Source: Mucilaginibacter_A sp964236465 (GTDB lineage Bacteria > Bacteroidota > Bacteroidia > Sphingobacteriales > Sphingobacteriaceae). Taken from it: DNA of 64,000 nt. The stretch is from the NCBI GenBank assembly GCA_964236465.1, contig CAXSBZ010000006.1:1-64000 (forward strand), read 5' to 3'. Shown here piece after piece: positions 1 to 7,140 of this stretch (within the stretch, counting starts at the first letter, position 1; every line of letters begins with the position of its first letter). The notes beneath the pieces were generated by a model, which saw only the letters and a list, made by a program, of their open reading frames with translations, was not told the DNA's origin and did no database searches. A program made the position numbers and the translations under genes.

Positions 1-439
1 AATCCCGTTTGGCAGCCTGTTTTACAGAATCAATTTTAAAAGCTTTTTTCACAGAATCTGCATTTCGCCTGCTTTTTCGCATTTCTTCTGCCGCCAGTTT
101 TTTGGTAATGGAATCATTTTTCACCGTCAGCTGCGCTAAAACAGCTTTATAAATTTTGCCCATTTGCTCCAAATGGACACTATAATACTGATAGCTTTTT
201 TTAAACTGTACAGAATCAACATGGTGCCGTTGAAAAATTGCAGCATATAAACCATTCCCGCGGTAAGCTAAACTGTCCGGCATCTGTGAGTTTGTATTCA
301 GATAACCGTCGGCCAAATGCATCTCTACCAAAAGCGGCACAAAACGGTCTTCTTCAATCAAATTATCAGGTTTGGGTTCGCTATTGCAGGCGCAGAAACA
401 CAGCAGCAATAAAGAAAACAGCATATTATAAAATCGCAT
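1..439 (-). CDS. DUF4296 lipoprotein, 3' end beyond window
   Basis: The minus strand is open from an ATG at 437-439 to the window edge (about 146 residues visible, no stop). The protein begins MRFYNMLFSLLLLCFCAC, a short hydrophobic lipoprotein signal with a likely lipidated Cys at residue 18. It continues with FVPLLVEMHLADGYL, the core of the Bacteroidota family DUF4296, and then a charged, helical, Lys/Ala-rich tail. It should be an outer- or inner-membrane-anchored periplasmic protein; the biochemical role of the family is unknown. It is divergent from yggS, with 40 bp between the two starts. Identification rests on recalled family resemblance. Confidence 0.7.
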   Translation of the reverse strand, partial: MRFYNMLFSLLLLCFCACNSEPKPDNLIEEDRFVPLLVEMHLADGYLNTNSQMPDSLAYRGNGLYAAIFQRHHVDSVQFKKSYQYYSVHLEQMGKIYKAVLAQLTVKNDSITKKLAAEEMRKSRRNADSVKKAFKIDSVKQAAKRD

Positions 440-479
440 TGTGTAGTTTTGCACCAATTTTATTCAAATTTAAGGATTA

Positions 480-1169
480 ATGAGCATTGCAGATAATATC
501 AATAACCTAAAAAAAGAAATCGGAGACGGTGAAGTTAAGCTGATTGCGGTTTCTAAAACCAAACCTGCAGCAATTTTACTGGAAGCTTACAACGCCGGCC
601 AACGCGTTTTTGGCGAGAACAACGTGCAGGAACTGGTTGAGAAATACGAACAACTGCCCAAAGATATTGAGTGGCATTTGATCGGGCATTTGCAAAGCAA
701 CAAAGTAAAATACATTGCTTCTTTTATCAGCTTAATTCATTCGGTTGATAGTTTGAAATTGTTGCAGGAAATTGACAAGCAAGCCGCCAAAAATAAACGC
801 ACAATTGATTGTTTGTTGCAGATTTATATTGCAGATGAAGAAACTAAGTTTGGATTAGGTTTTGATGAAGCGATAGAATTGTTGCGGTCAGAAGAATTTT
901 CCAACTTGCAACATGTTCGCATAGTTGGATTGATGGGCATCGCCACAAATACGGAAAATCCAAAACAATTGAAAGATGAATTTTATGAATTGCATACTTT
1001 TTTTGATGGTGTAAAATTAAGTTTTTTCCGCAAAGAAGATTCTTTTAAAGAACTTTCCATTGGCATGTCCGCTGATTATAAAATTGCAATTGAAGAAGGC
1101 AGCACGATGATTCGGGTTGGAAGTTTGATTTTTGGTGAGCGCGTGGTTCCGCATTGGAAAAATAATTGA
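480..1169 (+). CDS. YggS family pyridoxal-phosphate homeostasis protein
   Basis: This 229-residue protein has the length and motifs of the YggS/PROSC family, single-domain TIM barrels that bind pyridoxal 5'-phosphate and buffer its cellular level. The PLP lysine is K26 in AVSKTKP. The family signature WHLIGHLQSNKVKYI is near residue 65, and the C-terminal signature LSIGMSADYKIAIEEGSTMI is followed by RVGSLIFGER. The ATG directly follows the TAA at 478-480 of a spurious frame. It is the first gene of a same-strand run with the GNAT gene, six bases downstream, and the aspartate kinase, suggesting co-transcription. Confidence 0.93.
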   Translation: MSIADNINNLKKEIGDGEVKLIAVSKTKPAAILLEAYNAGQRVFGENNVQELVEKYEQLPKDIEWHLIGHLQSNKVKYIASFISLIHSVDSLKLLQEIDKQAAKNKRTIDCLLQIYIADEETKFGLGFDEAIELLRSEEFSNLQHVRIVGLMGIATNTENPKQLKDEFYELHTFFDGVKLSFFRKEDSFKELSIGMSADYKIAIEEGSTMIRVGSLIFGERVVPHWKNN

Positions 1170-1174
1170 AACAG

Positions 1175-1660
1175 ATGAATTTATTGATAAGAGAAGCTGT
1201 AAAAAGCGATTGCCCGCGTTTGTTGGAATTGATTAAAGAACTGGCTTTGTTTGAAAAAGCACCCGAAGAAGTAACCGTAACTTTGGCAGAATTTGAAGAC
1301 GCAGGTTTCGGAAACCACCCCATTTGGAAAGCTTTTTTGGCTGAAGTTGATGGTTTTACAGTTGGTTTTGCTTTGTATTATGTGCGCTATTCTACCTGGA
1401 AAGGTTGCCGCATGTACCTGGAAGATTTGATTGTTACAGAAGCTTACCGCAGCCACGGAATTGGAACTTTGCTGATAAAAACACTGATAAAAGAAGCCTT
1501 GCAAAAAGGTTTTAGCGGGATGCTTTGGCAGGTGCTGGATTGGAACGAACCGGCCATCGGTTTTTACAAAAAACTTGATGCAAGTTTTGACGGAAGCTGG
1601 ATCAATGTTTCACTTTCCAAAGCACAATTTCAAGGTTTTGATTTGTCAGACTTGGATTGA
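1175..1660 (+). CDS. GNAT family N-acetyltransferase (diamine acetyltransferase-like)
   Basis: The product has 161 residues when the ATG at 1175 is used; an upstream TTG at 1166 overlaps the yggS stop and is less likely. The acetyl-CoA loop reads YRSHGIGTLL, matching the R/Q-x-x-G-x-G/A motif of GNAT enzymes. The block STWKGCRMYLEDLIV just before it resembles the spermidine/spermine acetyltransferase branch, where the substrate is a polyamine or a thialysine-like amine. The DWNEPAIGFYKKLDA segment near the C-terminus is also typical. The exact substrate cannot be read from the sequence. It lies six bases after yggS. Confidence 0.88.
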   Translation: MNLLIREAVKSDCPRLLELIKELALFEKAPEEVTVTLAEFEDAGFGNHPIWKAFLAEVDGFTVGFALYYVRYSTWKGCRMYLEDLIVTEAYRSHGIGTLLIKTLIKEALQKGFSGMLWQVLDWNEPAIGFYKKLDASFDGSWINVSLSKAQFQGFDLSDLD

Positions 1661-1681
1661 ATTTTTTTCACAAACCATTCT

Positions 1682-1706
1682 AATTTTTAACCGATAAAAA
1701 CAGTAT
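1682..1706 (+). repeat. DM25 copy, AC form, at the lysC start
   Basis: The sequence is AATTTTTAACC followed by GATAAAAACAGTAT; its last two bases are the first two of the ATG at 1705. It therefore occupies the ribosome-binding region of the aspartate kinase gene. Confidence 0.85.
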
Positions 1707-2967
1707 GCAAGTTTTTAAGTTCGGTGGTGCTTCTGTTAAAGATGCTGCTTCCATCAAAAATTTAGCTCAGCTAATGAAGCAATTTTCCGCAGAAAAACTA
1801 TTGATTGTAGTTTCTGCCATGGGAAAAACCACCAATGCACTGGAAAAATTGAGTTCTGCTTATATCAATCAAGCAGCAGATTTATCAATTATTTTTGCAG
1901 AAATCAAAGCTTATCATTATCAAATTTTAGCTGAACTTTTTGATTTTTCGGATCGGATTTTTGATGAAGTGGAAAATACTTTTGTAGAAATTGAATGGAT
2001 GATTGAAGAAGAACCGCATGACGATCCTGATTTTATTTATGACCAGATAGTTTCTATTGGTGAACTGGTTTCTTCCAGAATTGTAACGGCTTATTTAAAT
2101 AAAGTCGGCATAAAAAGCCGTTGGTTGGATGCACGTGGCTATATCCAAACCAACAATACTTATCGCGAAGGTTTGGTAGATTGGGAAAAAACACAAGCTC
2201 AAATTTCCCAGGATCTTCCTGAAATGTTACAAGCTGAAATGCTGGTTACACAAGGTTTTTTGGGTGGAACTTCCGAAAATTTTACCACAACTTTGGGCCG
2301 CGAAGGTTCGGATTATTCGGCTGCAATTTTTGCTTCCTGTTTAAACGCAAATTCGGTTACGATTTGGAAAGACGTGGACGGCGTGTATAATGCGGATCCG
2401 AAACGCTTTCAAAACATCGTCAAATTTGATCAGCTTTCGTATGTCGAAGCTGTGGAAATGGCTTATTACGGCGCAAGTATCATCCATCCAAAAACCATCC
2501 GGCCGCTGCAAAATGCCAACATTCCACTTTATGTAAAACCATTTTTGAAGCCGACGGAAAACGGAACAGTGATCAACTTGGAAGAGTTTCCGGTAAAAGT
2601 TCCGATCATCATTGTGAAACCAAATCAGGTTTTGGTTTCCGTATTTTCTAAAGATCATTCTTTTATCAATGAAAATCATCTGAGCGAAATCTACAAACTT
2701 CTGGCAGATTTACATTTCAAAGTTAACTTAGTCCAAACTTCGGCTTTGAGTTTTACTTTCTGTTTGGATGATGATGCCGGTAAGTTTGAAAAGTTATTGC
2801 AGAAACTAAAACCAGGATTCAATTACAGATACAATACAGAAACAGATTTAATCACCGTTCGGCATTATGAAGCTGAATTATTGAAAGAACTTTCCGCAGG
2901 AAAAACTATTTTGCTGGAACAAGTGAGCCGGAACACCGCACAACTTTTAATCAAAGCTGAAAGTTAA
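1705..2967 (+). CDS. lysC: aspartate kinase (monofunctional)
   Basis: This 420-residue protein catalyses ATP-dependent phosphorylation of L-aspartate, the first step to lysine, threonine and methionine. The amino-acid-kinase fold shows KFGGASVK at residues 4-11, SAMGKTTN near 39, GREGSDYSA near 200 and the block WKDVDGVYNADPKRF, followed by SYVEAVEMAYYGASIIHPKT. About 120 C-terminal residues hold the regulatory ACT region, which looks divergent, so feedback control cannot be predicted. No homoserine dehydrogenase domain follows. The start codon is embedded in a DM25 repeat. Its 3' end overlaps the convergent phosphopantetheinyl transferase gene by 17 bp. Confidence 0.94.
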   Translation: MQVFKFGGASVKDAASIKNLAQLMKQFSAEKLLIVVSAMGKTTNALEKLSSAYINQAADLSIIFAEIKAYHYQILAELFDFSDRIFDEVENTFVEIEWMIEEEPHDDPDFIYDQIVSIGELVSSRIVTAYLNKVGIKSRWLDARGYIQTNNTYREGLVDWEKTQAQISQDLPEMLQAEMLVTQGFLGGTSENFTTTLGREGSDYSAAIFASCLNANSVTIWKDVDGVYNADPKRFQNIVKFDQLSYVEAVEMAYYGASIIHPKTIRPLQNANIPLYVKPFLKPTENGTVINLEEFPVKVPIIIVKPNQVLVSVFSKDHSFINENHLSEIYKLLADLHFKVNLVQTSALSFTFCLDDDAGKFEKLLQKLKPGFNYRYNTETDLITVRHYEAELLKELSAGKTILLEQVSRNTAQLLIKAES

Positions 2968-3694
2968 AAAAACGCAATGCTGTTTTTATCGGTATAAAAG
3001 CAGCACTGCCCCAATAATGCTCATCTACCTCAAAACTTGTGATCTGCCAGCTTTCTGCTGAACCAATTATGTGTTTTGGATTTTGATGAATGCCATCCAA
3101 ACTTGGAACCCAATTCAGATTATCTGTCAAACCTTTTCCGGTTGCTTTGAGTAAGGCTTCTTTGCGCGTCCACAATTCGTAAAAGTTTTGGTGCGGGTTT
3201 GCAGCTGATTGAATGTATTCTTTTTCTTCCAAACTAAAACTGAAATCCAACAAATTTTGATAGGTAAAAGAAGCATTGATCTTTTCCACATCAACGCCGA
3301 TTGGATTTGTCGAGATTGCAATCAAAATCCAATCTTCGGAATGGGAAACATTAAAATAAAGGTTTTTCGATATTATATTTTGCAGTAAAAGTTTCTTGTT
3401 ATGATCCAATTTAAAACTAATTTCTTTTGGATCGACTGACAAATAACGGCTAAGTAAAATCTTCAAAACTGCCCTACCAATAATGCGGCTTTGGCGATCA
3501 TTTTCCTTGCGGTAACGTTGGGATTTTTCTGTTTCCTGCAAATCCAGCAACTTTTGTAAATCAATGAGATGCGGTATTGAAGTTGTAATATTTATCCGCC
3601 AGACATCAATGTTTTTCAAACCGAAGTACGAACTTACAGCGGCATCTGTCCATATTGCCTTTGTTGTTTGAATATGTAGATAACTTCCGGCCAT
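2951..3694 (-). CDS. 4'-phosphopantetheinyl transferase (Sfp type)
   Basis: This 247-residue enzyme transfers phosphopantetheine from CoA to a serine of carrier proteins. The three family signatures are present: VSHSE at 116-120, GVDVEKI at 133-139 with the Mg2+-binding Asp, and WTRKEALLKATGKGL at 175-189. The length fits the Sfp/Gsp group acting on fatty-acid or secondary-metabolite carriers rather than the short AcpS type. Near the C-terminus the segment IPIKTALRF is encoded by a DM25 copy (2977-2999). The stop lies inside the end of lysC, so the two genes are tail to tail. Confidence 0.93.
   Translation of the reverse strand: MAGSYLHIQTTKAIWTDAAVSSYFGLKNIDVWRINITTSIPHLIDLQKLLDLQETEKSQRYRKENDRQSRIIGRAVLKILLSRYLSVDPKEISFKLDHNKKLLLQNIISKNLYFNVSHSEDWILIAISTNPIGVDVEKINASFTYQNLLDFSFSLEEKEYIQSAANPHQNFYELWTRKEALLKATGKGLTDNLNWVPSLDGIHQNPKHIIGSAESWQITSFEVDEHYWGSAAFIPIKTALRFFNFQL
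2977..2999 (-). repeat. DM25 copy, AC form, inside PPTase gene
   Basis: ATGCTGTTTTTATC followed by GGTATAAAA. On the minus strand it encodes part of the last ten or so residues of the phosphopantetheinyl transferase (PIKTA). Confidence 0.75.
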
Positions 3695-3824
3695 GATTTA
3701 ATTTAAGATCTTGTTGATTTCAAAAAAAATTTCATCATTTGTATTTCATTAATCCTTTTCAAAAAAGATTAAAAAAAATAAACTAATAAATTTATTCATT
3801 GTTAAAACAAAAAAACAAAAAGCT

Positions 3825-4256
3825 ATGAGTATCAAAAAAGATTTGTTGAAAAAAACAAAAGAGTACGCAGACCAAGCGAAAGAATATGCAAAAGACCATG
3901 CTAAAGATTATGCAGAATATGCAAAAAGTAAGGAAAAAACTTACTCTTCTGAAGCAAAAAAATATGCAAAAGATGAAGTTGATGGTGGAAATTCCGCATC
4001 TGTTGCCCTGGCTTTAATCGGTGGGATTGCTATCGGTGCAGCATTAGGCGTTTTGTTTGCGCCGGAAGCCGGAACAGATACCAGAAGTAATTTGGGTACA
4101 TCTTTGCAAGAATTTGGGAATACAGTTGCCGATAAAGCGCAGCAAGGAAAAGAAGCCATTACTAACTTGAAAGATAAAGCGGTTGATGCTGTAAAATCTA
4201 AACTGGAAGGTGTTGAAGGCGAAGATGCTGACATTGATCATCCGTCTTTCAGCTAA
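3825..4256 (+). CDS. YtxH domain-containing protein
   Basis: The 143-residue product starts with about 50 residues rich in Lys, Tyr and Ala (repeats such as KEYAKDHAKDYAEYAK), consistent with a charged helix. A single membrane segment follows at about 57-78 (VALALIGGIAIGAALGVLF), ending in APEAGTDTR, the hallmark of YtxH (gas-vesicle GvpP-like) proteins. The C-terminal half is a predicted amphipathic helix. Such proteins are small membrane-anchored factors, often stress-induced; no reaction is known. It stands alone, with a strong terminator immediately downstream. Confidence 0.85.
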   Translation: MSIKKDLLKKTKEYADQAKEYAKDHAKDYAEYAKSKEKTYSSEAKKYAKDEVDGGNSASVALALIGGIAIGAALGVLFAPEAGTDTRSNLGTSLQEFGNTVADKAQQGKEAITNLKDKAVDAVKSKLEGVEGEDADIDHPSFS

Positions 4257-4283
4257 GACTGATTTTTAAGTTTCTATTATAGA

Positions 4284-4323
4284 AGAAGCTGCTTATTTAA
4301 AATAAGCAGCTTCTTTGTTTTTT
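4284..4323 (+). terminator. Rho-independent terminator of the YtxH gene
   Basis: A 14-15 bp stem AGAAGCTGCTTATTT / AATAAGCAGCTTCT is followed by a T-rich run, 28 bp after the stop codon. Confidence 0.9.
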
Positions 4324-4339
4324 GTCACATTTTTTTTCT

Positions 4340-4424
4340 GTCATTTCGACTGAAAGGAGAAATTTCCTTTCAGTGAAACAACTTTGCGCCTTTGATAAAG
4401 ATTTCTCCTTTCAGTCGAAATGAC
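4340..4424. repeat. 85-bp hairpin element with 24-bp perfect arms
   Basis: Arms at 4340-4363 and 4401-4424 are perfect inverted copies, beginning GTCATTTCGAC and ending GTCGAAATGAC, around a 37-base loop. A related single arm occurs at 44067-44090. It sits between two terminators and carries no gene. Confidence 0.85.
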
Positions 4425-4448
4425 AAGTTGGAAAAATCTTAAAAAACA

Positions 4449-4483
4449 AAAAGCCCTCAACATTGCTGCTGAGGGCTTTCCTT
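4449..4483 (-). terminator. Terminator of tRNA-His
   Basis: On the minus strand the stem AAAGCCCTCA / TGAGGGCTTT is followed by TTGTTTTTT, just downstream of the tRNA. Confidence 0.85.
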
Positions 4484-4489
4484 TAAACG

Positions 4490-4564
4490 GGTGGACGATG
4501 GGGCTCGAACCCACGACCCTCGGCACCACAAACCAATACTCTAACCAGCTGAGCTACGCCCACC
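4490..4564 (-). tRNA. tRNA-His (GTG)
   Basis: The minus strand folds as a cloverleaf with acceptor stem GTGGGCG / CGTCCAC, D arm GCTCAGCTGGTTAGAGT, anticodon loop TTGTGGT (anticodon GTG) and T arm GTGGGTTCGAGCCCC. The extra 5' G (G-1, base 4564) opposite discriminator C73 (base 4490) is the specific identity feature of histidine tRNA. CCA is not encoded. Confidence 0.96.
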
Positions 4565-4576
4565 GTTTTGTTGTTA

Positions 4577-4606
4577 CAAAAGTATAAATCTTCCGGCAAT
4601 TGTCAA
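4577..4606 (-). promoter_or_regulatory. Promoter of tRNA-His
   Basis: On the minus strand TTG (4604-4606) is followed after 19 bases by TACTTTTG (4577-4584), fitting the Bacteroidota -33/-7 consensus TTG-N19-TAnnTTTG. The tRNA starts 12 bases after it. Confidence 0.8.
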
Positions 4607-4629
4607 GTGGTTTTGTGCTGAAAATTTAT

Positions 4630-4659
4630 ATGCTGTTTTTATCAACTTAAAAACAGTAT
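4630..4659. repeat. Palindromic DM25-like copy, AC form, upstream of rnhA
   Basis: ATGCTGTTTTTATC is followed by an inverted TTAAAAACAGTAT, so both ends look like the GCAT end of DM25. It overlaps the expected -33 area of the rnhA promoter. Confidence 0.7.
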
Positions 4660-4668
4660 TTTAAAATT

Positions 4669-4676
4669 TACTTTTG
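4669..4676 (+). promoter_or_regulatory. -7 element of rnhA promoter
   Basis: TACTTTTG matches TAnnTTTG exactly and ends six bases before the ATG at 4683, implying a leaderless or nearly leaderless transcript. No clear -33 TTG is present 19 bases upstream. Confidence 0.6.
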
Positions 4677-4682
4677 CGCAGT

Positions 4683-5153
4683 ATGATTGAAATTTTTACA
4701 GATGGCGCCTGTAGTGGAAACCCCGGTCCAGGCGGTTATGGTGCAATATTAAAAGCCGGAGGCCATTACAAAGAACTTTCGGGCGGTTTCCGTAAAACGA
4801 CCAATAACCGAATGGAGCTTTTGGCCGTAATCAAAGCTTTGGAAGCTATTAAAAATCCCAATCAAACCATCACCATCTACTCCGATTCGAAATATATTAT
4901 TGATGCCATCGAAAAAAAATGGGTTTTCGGCTGGATTAAAAAAGGCTTTAAAGACAAGAAAAACAAAGATTTGTGGCTGCAATTGATGGAACTTTTTAAG
5001 CTGCACCAAATCCGTTTGGTTTGGGTGAAAGGCCATGCCGGTCATCCCGAAAACGAACGCTGCGACGAACTGGCCGTAGCGGCAGCCAAACAACCAGGAT
5101 TAGCTGCCGATGTGGTTTTTGAAGCCGAAGCTGCCAAAGAAAAACTGTTTTAA
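4683..5153 (+). CDS. rnhA: ribonuclease HI
   Basis: This 156-residue enzyme cleaves the RNA strand of RNA/DNA hybrids. The DEDD-type catalytic set is present: D7 in FTDGACSGNPGPGG, E45 in NNRMELLAVIKAL, D68 in IYSDSKYII and D128 in ENERCDELA, with the flexible-loop His at 118 in VKGHAGH. The basic handle region (KKGFKDKKNKDLW) marks it as the bacterial HI type. A TTG at 4674 would add three residues but falls inside the -7 promoter element, so the ATG at 4683 is the start. Confidence 0.96.
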   Translation: MIEIFTDGACSGNPGPGGYGAILKAGGHYKELSGGFRKTTNNRMELLAVIKALEAIKNPNQTITIYSDSKYIIDAIEKKWVFGWIKKGFKDKKNKDLWLQLMELFKLHQIRLVWVKGHAGHPENERCDELAVAAAKQPGLAADVVFEAEAAKEKLF

Positions 5154-5166
5154 TCCGGATACGGCA

Positions 5167-5191
5167 ATGCTTCTTTTACCGGTATAAAGTT
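5167..5191 (-). repeat. DM25 copy, GA form, after rnhA
   Basis: ATGCTTCTTTTACC followed by GGTATAAAGTT, 13 bases after the rnhA stop and between convergent genes. Confidence 0.8.
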
Positions 5192-5204
5192 AGTGTTCAA
5201 GCTT

Positions 5205-5699
5205 TTACGGCTTTAAAATTTCGATCACTTCTAAATCATGCACCCGTTTTTCCGAAATAGAAAACCGAAGCAGCGTACGCGTTTTATGCCAGCCTTGTTT
5301 GCCTGCTGCGCCGGGGTTCAGATGCAAACAATTGATCTTTTTATCAAACATCACTTTTAAAATGTGCGAATGCCCGCAGATGAACAAGCCGGGCGGGTTT
5401 GTATAAATTTCAGGCTTTACGGCAGCATTGTATTTGCCGGGATAACCACCAATATGCGTCATCCAAACATCAACTTCTTCGCACCTAAAACGCAGGTTTT
5501 CCGGGTACACAATTCGCACATCTTTGACATCAATATTGCCATAAACACCGCGCAAAGGTTTAAAAGCGGCCAGCTCATCGGCCAGAGCAATGTTGCCAAA
5601 ATCGCCGGCATGCCAAATTTCATCGACCGCATCAAAATGTTTAAAAACGGCCGGGTCTAAATAGCCGTGCGTATCAGAAATTAAGCCGATTTTTTTCAT
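5205..5699 (-). CDS. YfcE/MJ0936-type metallophosphoesterase
   Basis: The 164-residue protein has the compact calcineurin-like fold of the YfcE/MJ0936 phosphodiesterase family. Metal ligands are visible as D9 and H11 (LISDTHG), D33 (HAGDFGN), N55 (YGNID) and the C-terminal GHSH. These enzymes hydrolyse phosphodiesters with two divalent metals in the cytoplasm; the physiological substrate is usually unknown. It is convergent with rnhA and lies upstream, in transcription, of nothing obvious. The ATG at 5699 is the first in frame. Confidence 0.92.
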   Translation of the reverse strand: MKKIGLISDTHGYLDPAVFKHFDAVDEIWHAGDFGNIALADELAAFKPLRGVYGNIDVKDVRIVYPENLRFRCEEVDVWMTHIGGYPGKYNAAVKPEIYTNPPGLFICGHSHILKVMFDKKINCLHLNPGAAGKQGWHKTRTLLRFSISEKRVHDLEVIEILKP

Positions 5700-5714
5700 G
5701 GTAAAAGAAGGGTT

Positions 5715-5778
5715 TTTTGCTTATGGTTGATAGTTCATTGATGATAACTGATCGCTGAAATCTAACGGCTGATTGCTT
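5715..5778. repeat. Short region of AGCTGAT/TGATAG-type repeats
   Basis: The 80-bp gap between the phosphoesterase and methyltransferase genes holds repeated TGATAGTTCA, TGATAACTGATCGCTGA and CGGCTGATTGC units resembling the AGCTGATAGCT-type sequence seen at 14610-14845. No gene is seen. Confidence 0.4.
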
Positions 5779-5780
5779 TT

Positions 5781-6491
5781 TCAAAATATCGTTAAAAAGT
5801 CTTTCAGTAGATTTTGATACGTTTGACTGTACACTTTTTCACTTTCGTAAATGCTTAAAGTAGAACGAATGGTATTGTTTTTTTTCAACCCAAAAGAAAG
5901 CAGATAACGATGCGGCGGTTCGTTTGGAAAAGAAGAAACCGCTACCTCTTCTTGTAAAAACAAAATATCTTGCGCTAAATTTTTTACAAGCGATGCTGTT
6001 TTTACCGGGAGAATTAACCAAAAACTTCCGTTATGACTGAGGAAACCAGGAATGTTTTTCATCAAATCTTCAAAAAAATCAGGACTTGAATGTTTGGCCA
6101 GCGTTTTGTTTTCCTTCGGGGAAGCCAACGTATCCAAATAAAATGGCGGATTGGAAACGATCAGATCGTATTGTTGATGCTGTTTTTGCAACCAAAAATC
6201 TGTTATCGCAATTGGATGCAAAGTAAGCCGGTTTGCAAAAGGGGAATTTTTAAAGTTGTGTTCTGCAGTTTGTGCCGATGCTAAATCAATTTCTACCGCA
6301 TCAATCTGCGCATTAGGAAAACATTGCGCCAGCATCAAAGCAATTACACCGGTTCCGGTCCCAATGTCCAAAATTGTTTTTGGGTTTTCTGCGGAAACTG
6401 TTGCGCCTAATAACACACCATCAGTATTGATTTTCATGGCGCAATTGGTTTGATCAACGGTAAATTGCTTAAATTGGAAAACAGAACTCAT
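5781..6491 (-). CDS. tRNA1(Val) adenine-N6 methyltransferase (TrmN6/YfiC type)
   Basis: This 236-residue class I methyltransferase shows the SAM-binding block ILDIGTGTGVIALMLAQ and the N6-adenine catalytic motif IVSNPPFY (NPPF). The N-terminal FQFKQFTVDQTNCAMKINTDGVLLGA matches the YfiC/TrmN6 group, which methylates A37 of tRNA1(Val). Its ATG (6489-6491) abuts the stop of the VOC gene (6492-6494), so the two are probably one transcript. The related TrmB-like or HemK-like methyltransferases are less likely because of this N-terminal motif. Confidence 0.9.
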   Translation of the reverse strand: MSSVFQFKQFTVDQTNCAMKINTDGVLLGATVSAENPKTILDIGTGTGVIALMLAQCFPNAQIDAVEIDLASAQTAEHNFKNSPFANRLTLHPIAITDFWLQKQHQQYDLIVSNPPFYLDTLASPKENKTLAKHSSPDFFEDLMKNIPGFLSHNGSFWLILPVKTASLVKNLAQDILFLQEEVAVSSFPNEPPHRYLLSFGLKKNNTIRSTLSIYESEKVYSQTYQNLLKDFLTIF

Positions 6492-6881
6492 TTACACTTC
6501 GTACAATTCCAAAGGCAAACCATCCGGATCAGCAAAAAAAGTAAAACGTTTGTTGGTAAATTCATCCACCCGGATGGGTTCTGTTTGCACATTTTTAGTT
6601 GATAAAAACAGTATTGCCTCATCTAAGTCAGCAACGGCAAAAGCCAAATGCCGCAAGCCCATAGCTTCCGGCCGGGAAGGACGAGGTGCAGGATTAGGAA
6701 AAGAAAAAAGCTCGATCTGATATTTTCCGGCCACTTTTAAATCCAGTTTCCAGGAATTTCTTGCTTCGCGAAAAACTTCGCGTTCTATTTCAAAACCTAA
6801 AACTTCGGTGTAAAACTGTTTAGAAACCTGGTAATCAGAACAGATAATGGCGATGTGGTGGATACCTAAAACTTCTAACAT
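6492..6881 (-). CDS. VOC family protein (glyoxalase/bleomycin-resistance fold)
   Basis: The 129-residue protein is a single vicinal-oxygen-chelate domain with two beta-alpha-beta-beta-beta halves. Characteristic pieces are GIHHIAIICSDYQVSKQFY at the N-terminus, GLRHLAFAVADLDEAI in the middle and FFADPDGLPLELYEV at the C-terminus, giving candidate metal ligands H8, H (in LRHLAF) and E near the end. It resembles YaeR-type orphan lyases; the substrate is unknown. The stretch ILFLSTKNVQ is encoded by a DM25 copy (6591-6614). It is directly upstream of the trmN6-like gene. Confidence 0.9.
   Translation of the reverse strand: MLEVLGIHHIAIICSDYQVSKQFYTEVLGFEIEREVFREARNSWKLDLKVAGKYQIELFSFPNPAPRPSRPEAMGLRHLAFAVADLDEAILFLSTKNVQTEPIRVDEFTNKRFTFFADPDGLPLELYEV
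6591..6614 (+). repeat. DM25 copy, AC form, inside VOC gene
   Basis: ATTTTTAGTT then GATAAAAACAGTAT, antisense to the gene; it encodes LFLSTKN between the second-half helix and the following strand. Confidence 0.75.
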
Positions 6882-6917
6882 AAGTTGTAAATTCTTTTGA
6901 AATACTTGTGGTTTTTG

Positions 6918-7128
6918 TTTTGGCTAAAGCCAGGTTTTTGTTTCTTGTCCCCGGCCTAAAGGCCGGGGCAATTGATTTAACTATCAACGTCCTTAACAAC
7001 TATCAGTTTTGGTGAAACAAACCCGGTTATATAAATAATTCAGCTTTTATAATTGCCGTATTTGAAACTTTAATTGCCCCGGCCTTTAGGCCGGGGACAG
7101 TGAGCGTTAAAGCTGGCTTTAGCCAAAA
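6918..7128. repeat. 211-bp element with 16-bp terminal inverted repeats
   Basis: TTTTGGCTAAAGCCAG (6918-6933) is repeated inverted at 7113-7128. Inside each end there is a second strong palindrome, CCCCGGCCTAAAGGCCGGGG near 6950-6969 and its inverse near 7077-7096. The AT-rich middle (about 100 bp) codes for nothing. It ends 12 bp from the purL stop codon and could serve as its terminator. It looks like a non-autonomous mobile or structural repeat. Confidence 0.8.
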
Positions 7129-7140
7129 ATATTCCGGTTT

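Noticed and set aside
238..480. 80-residue open frame on the plus strand
   Set aside because: It lies antisense to the DUF4296 lipoprotein, which has a signal peptide and family motif, and shows no protein-like features.
4341..4529. Open frame on the minus strand over the hairpin element and tRNA-His
   Set aside because: It crosses a tRNA, its terminator and a perfect inverted repeat; it cannot be a gene.
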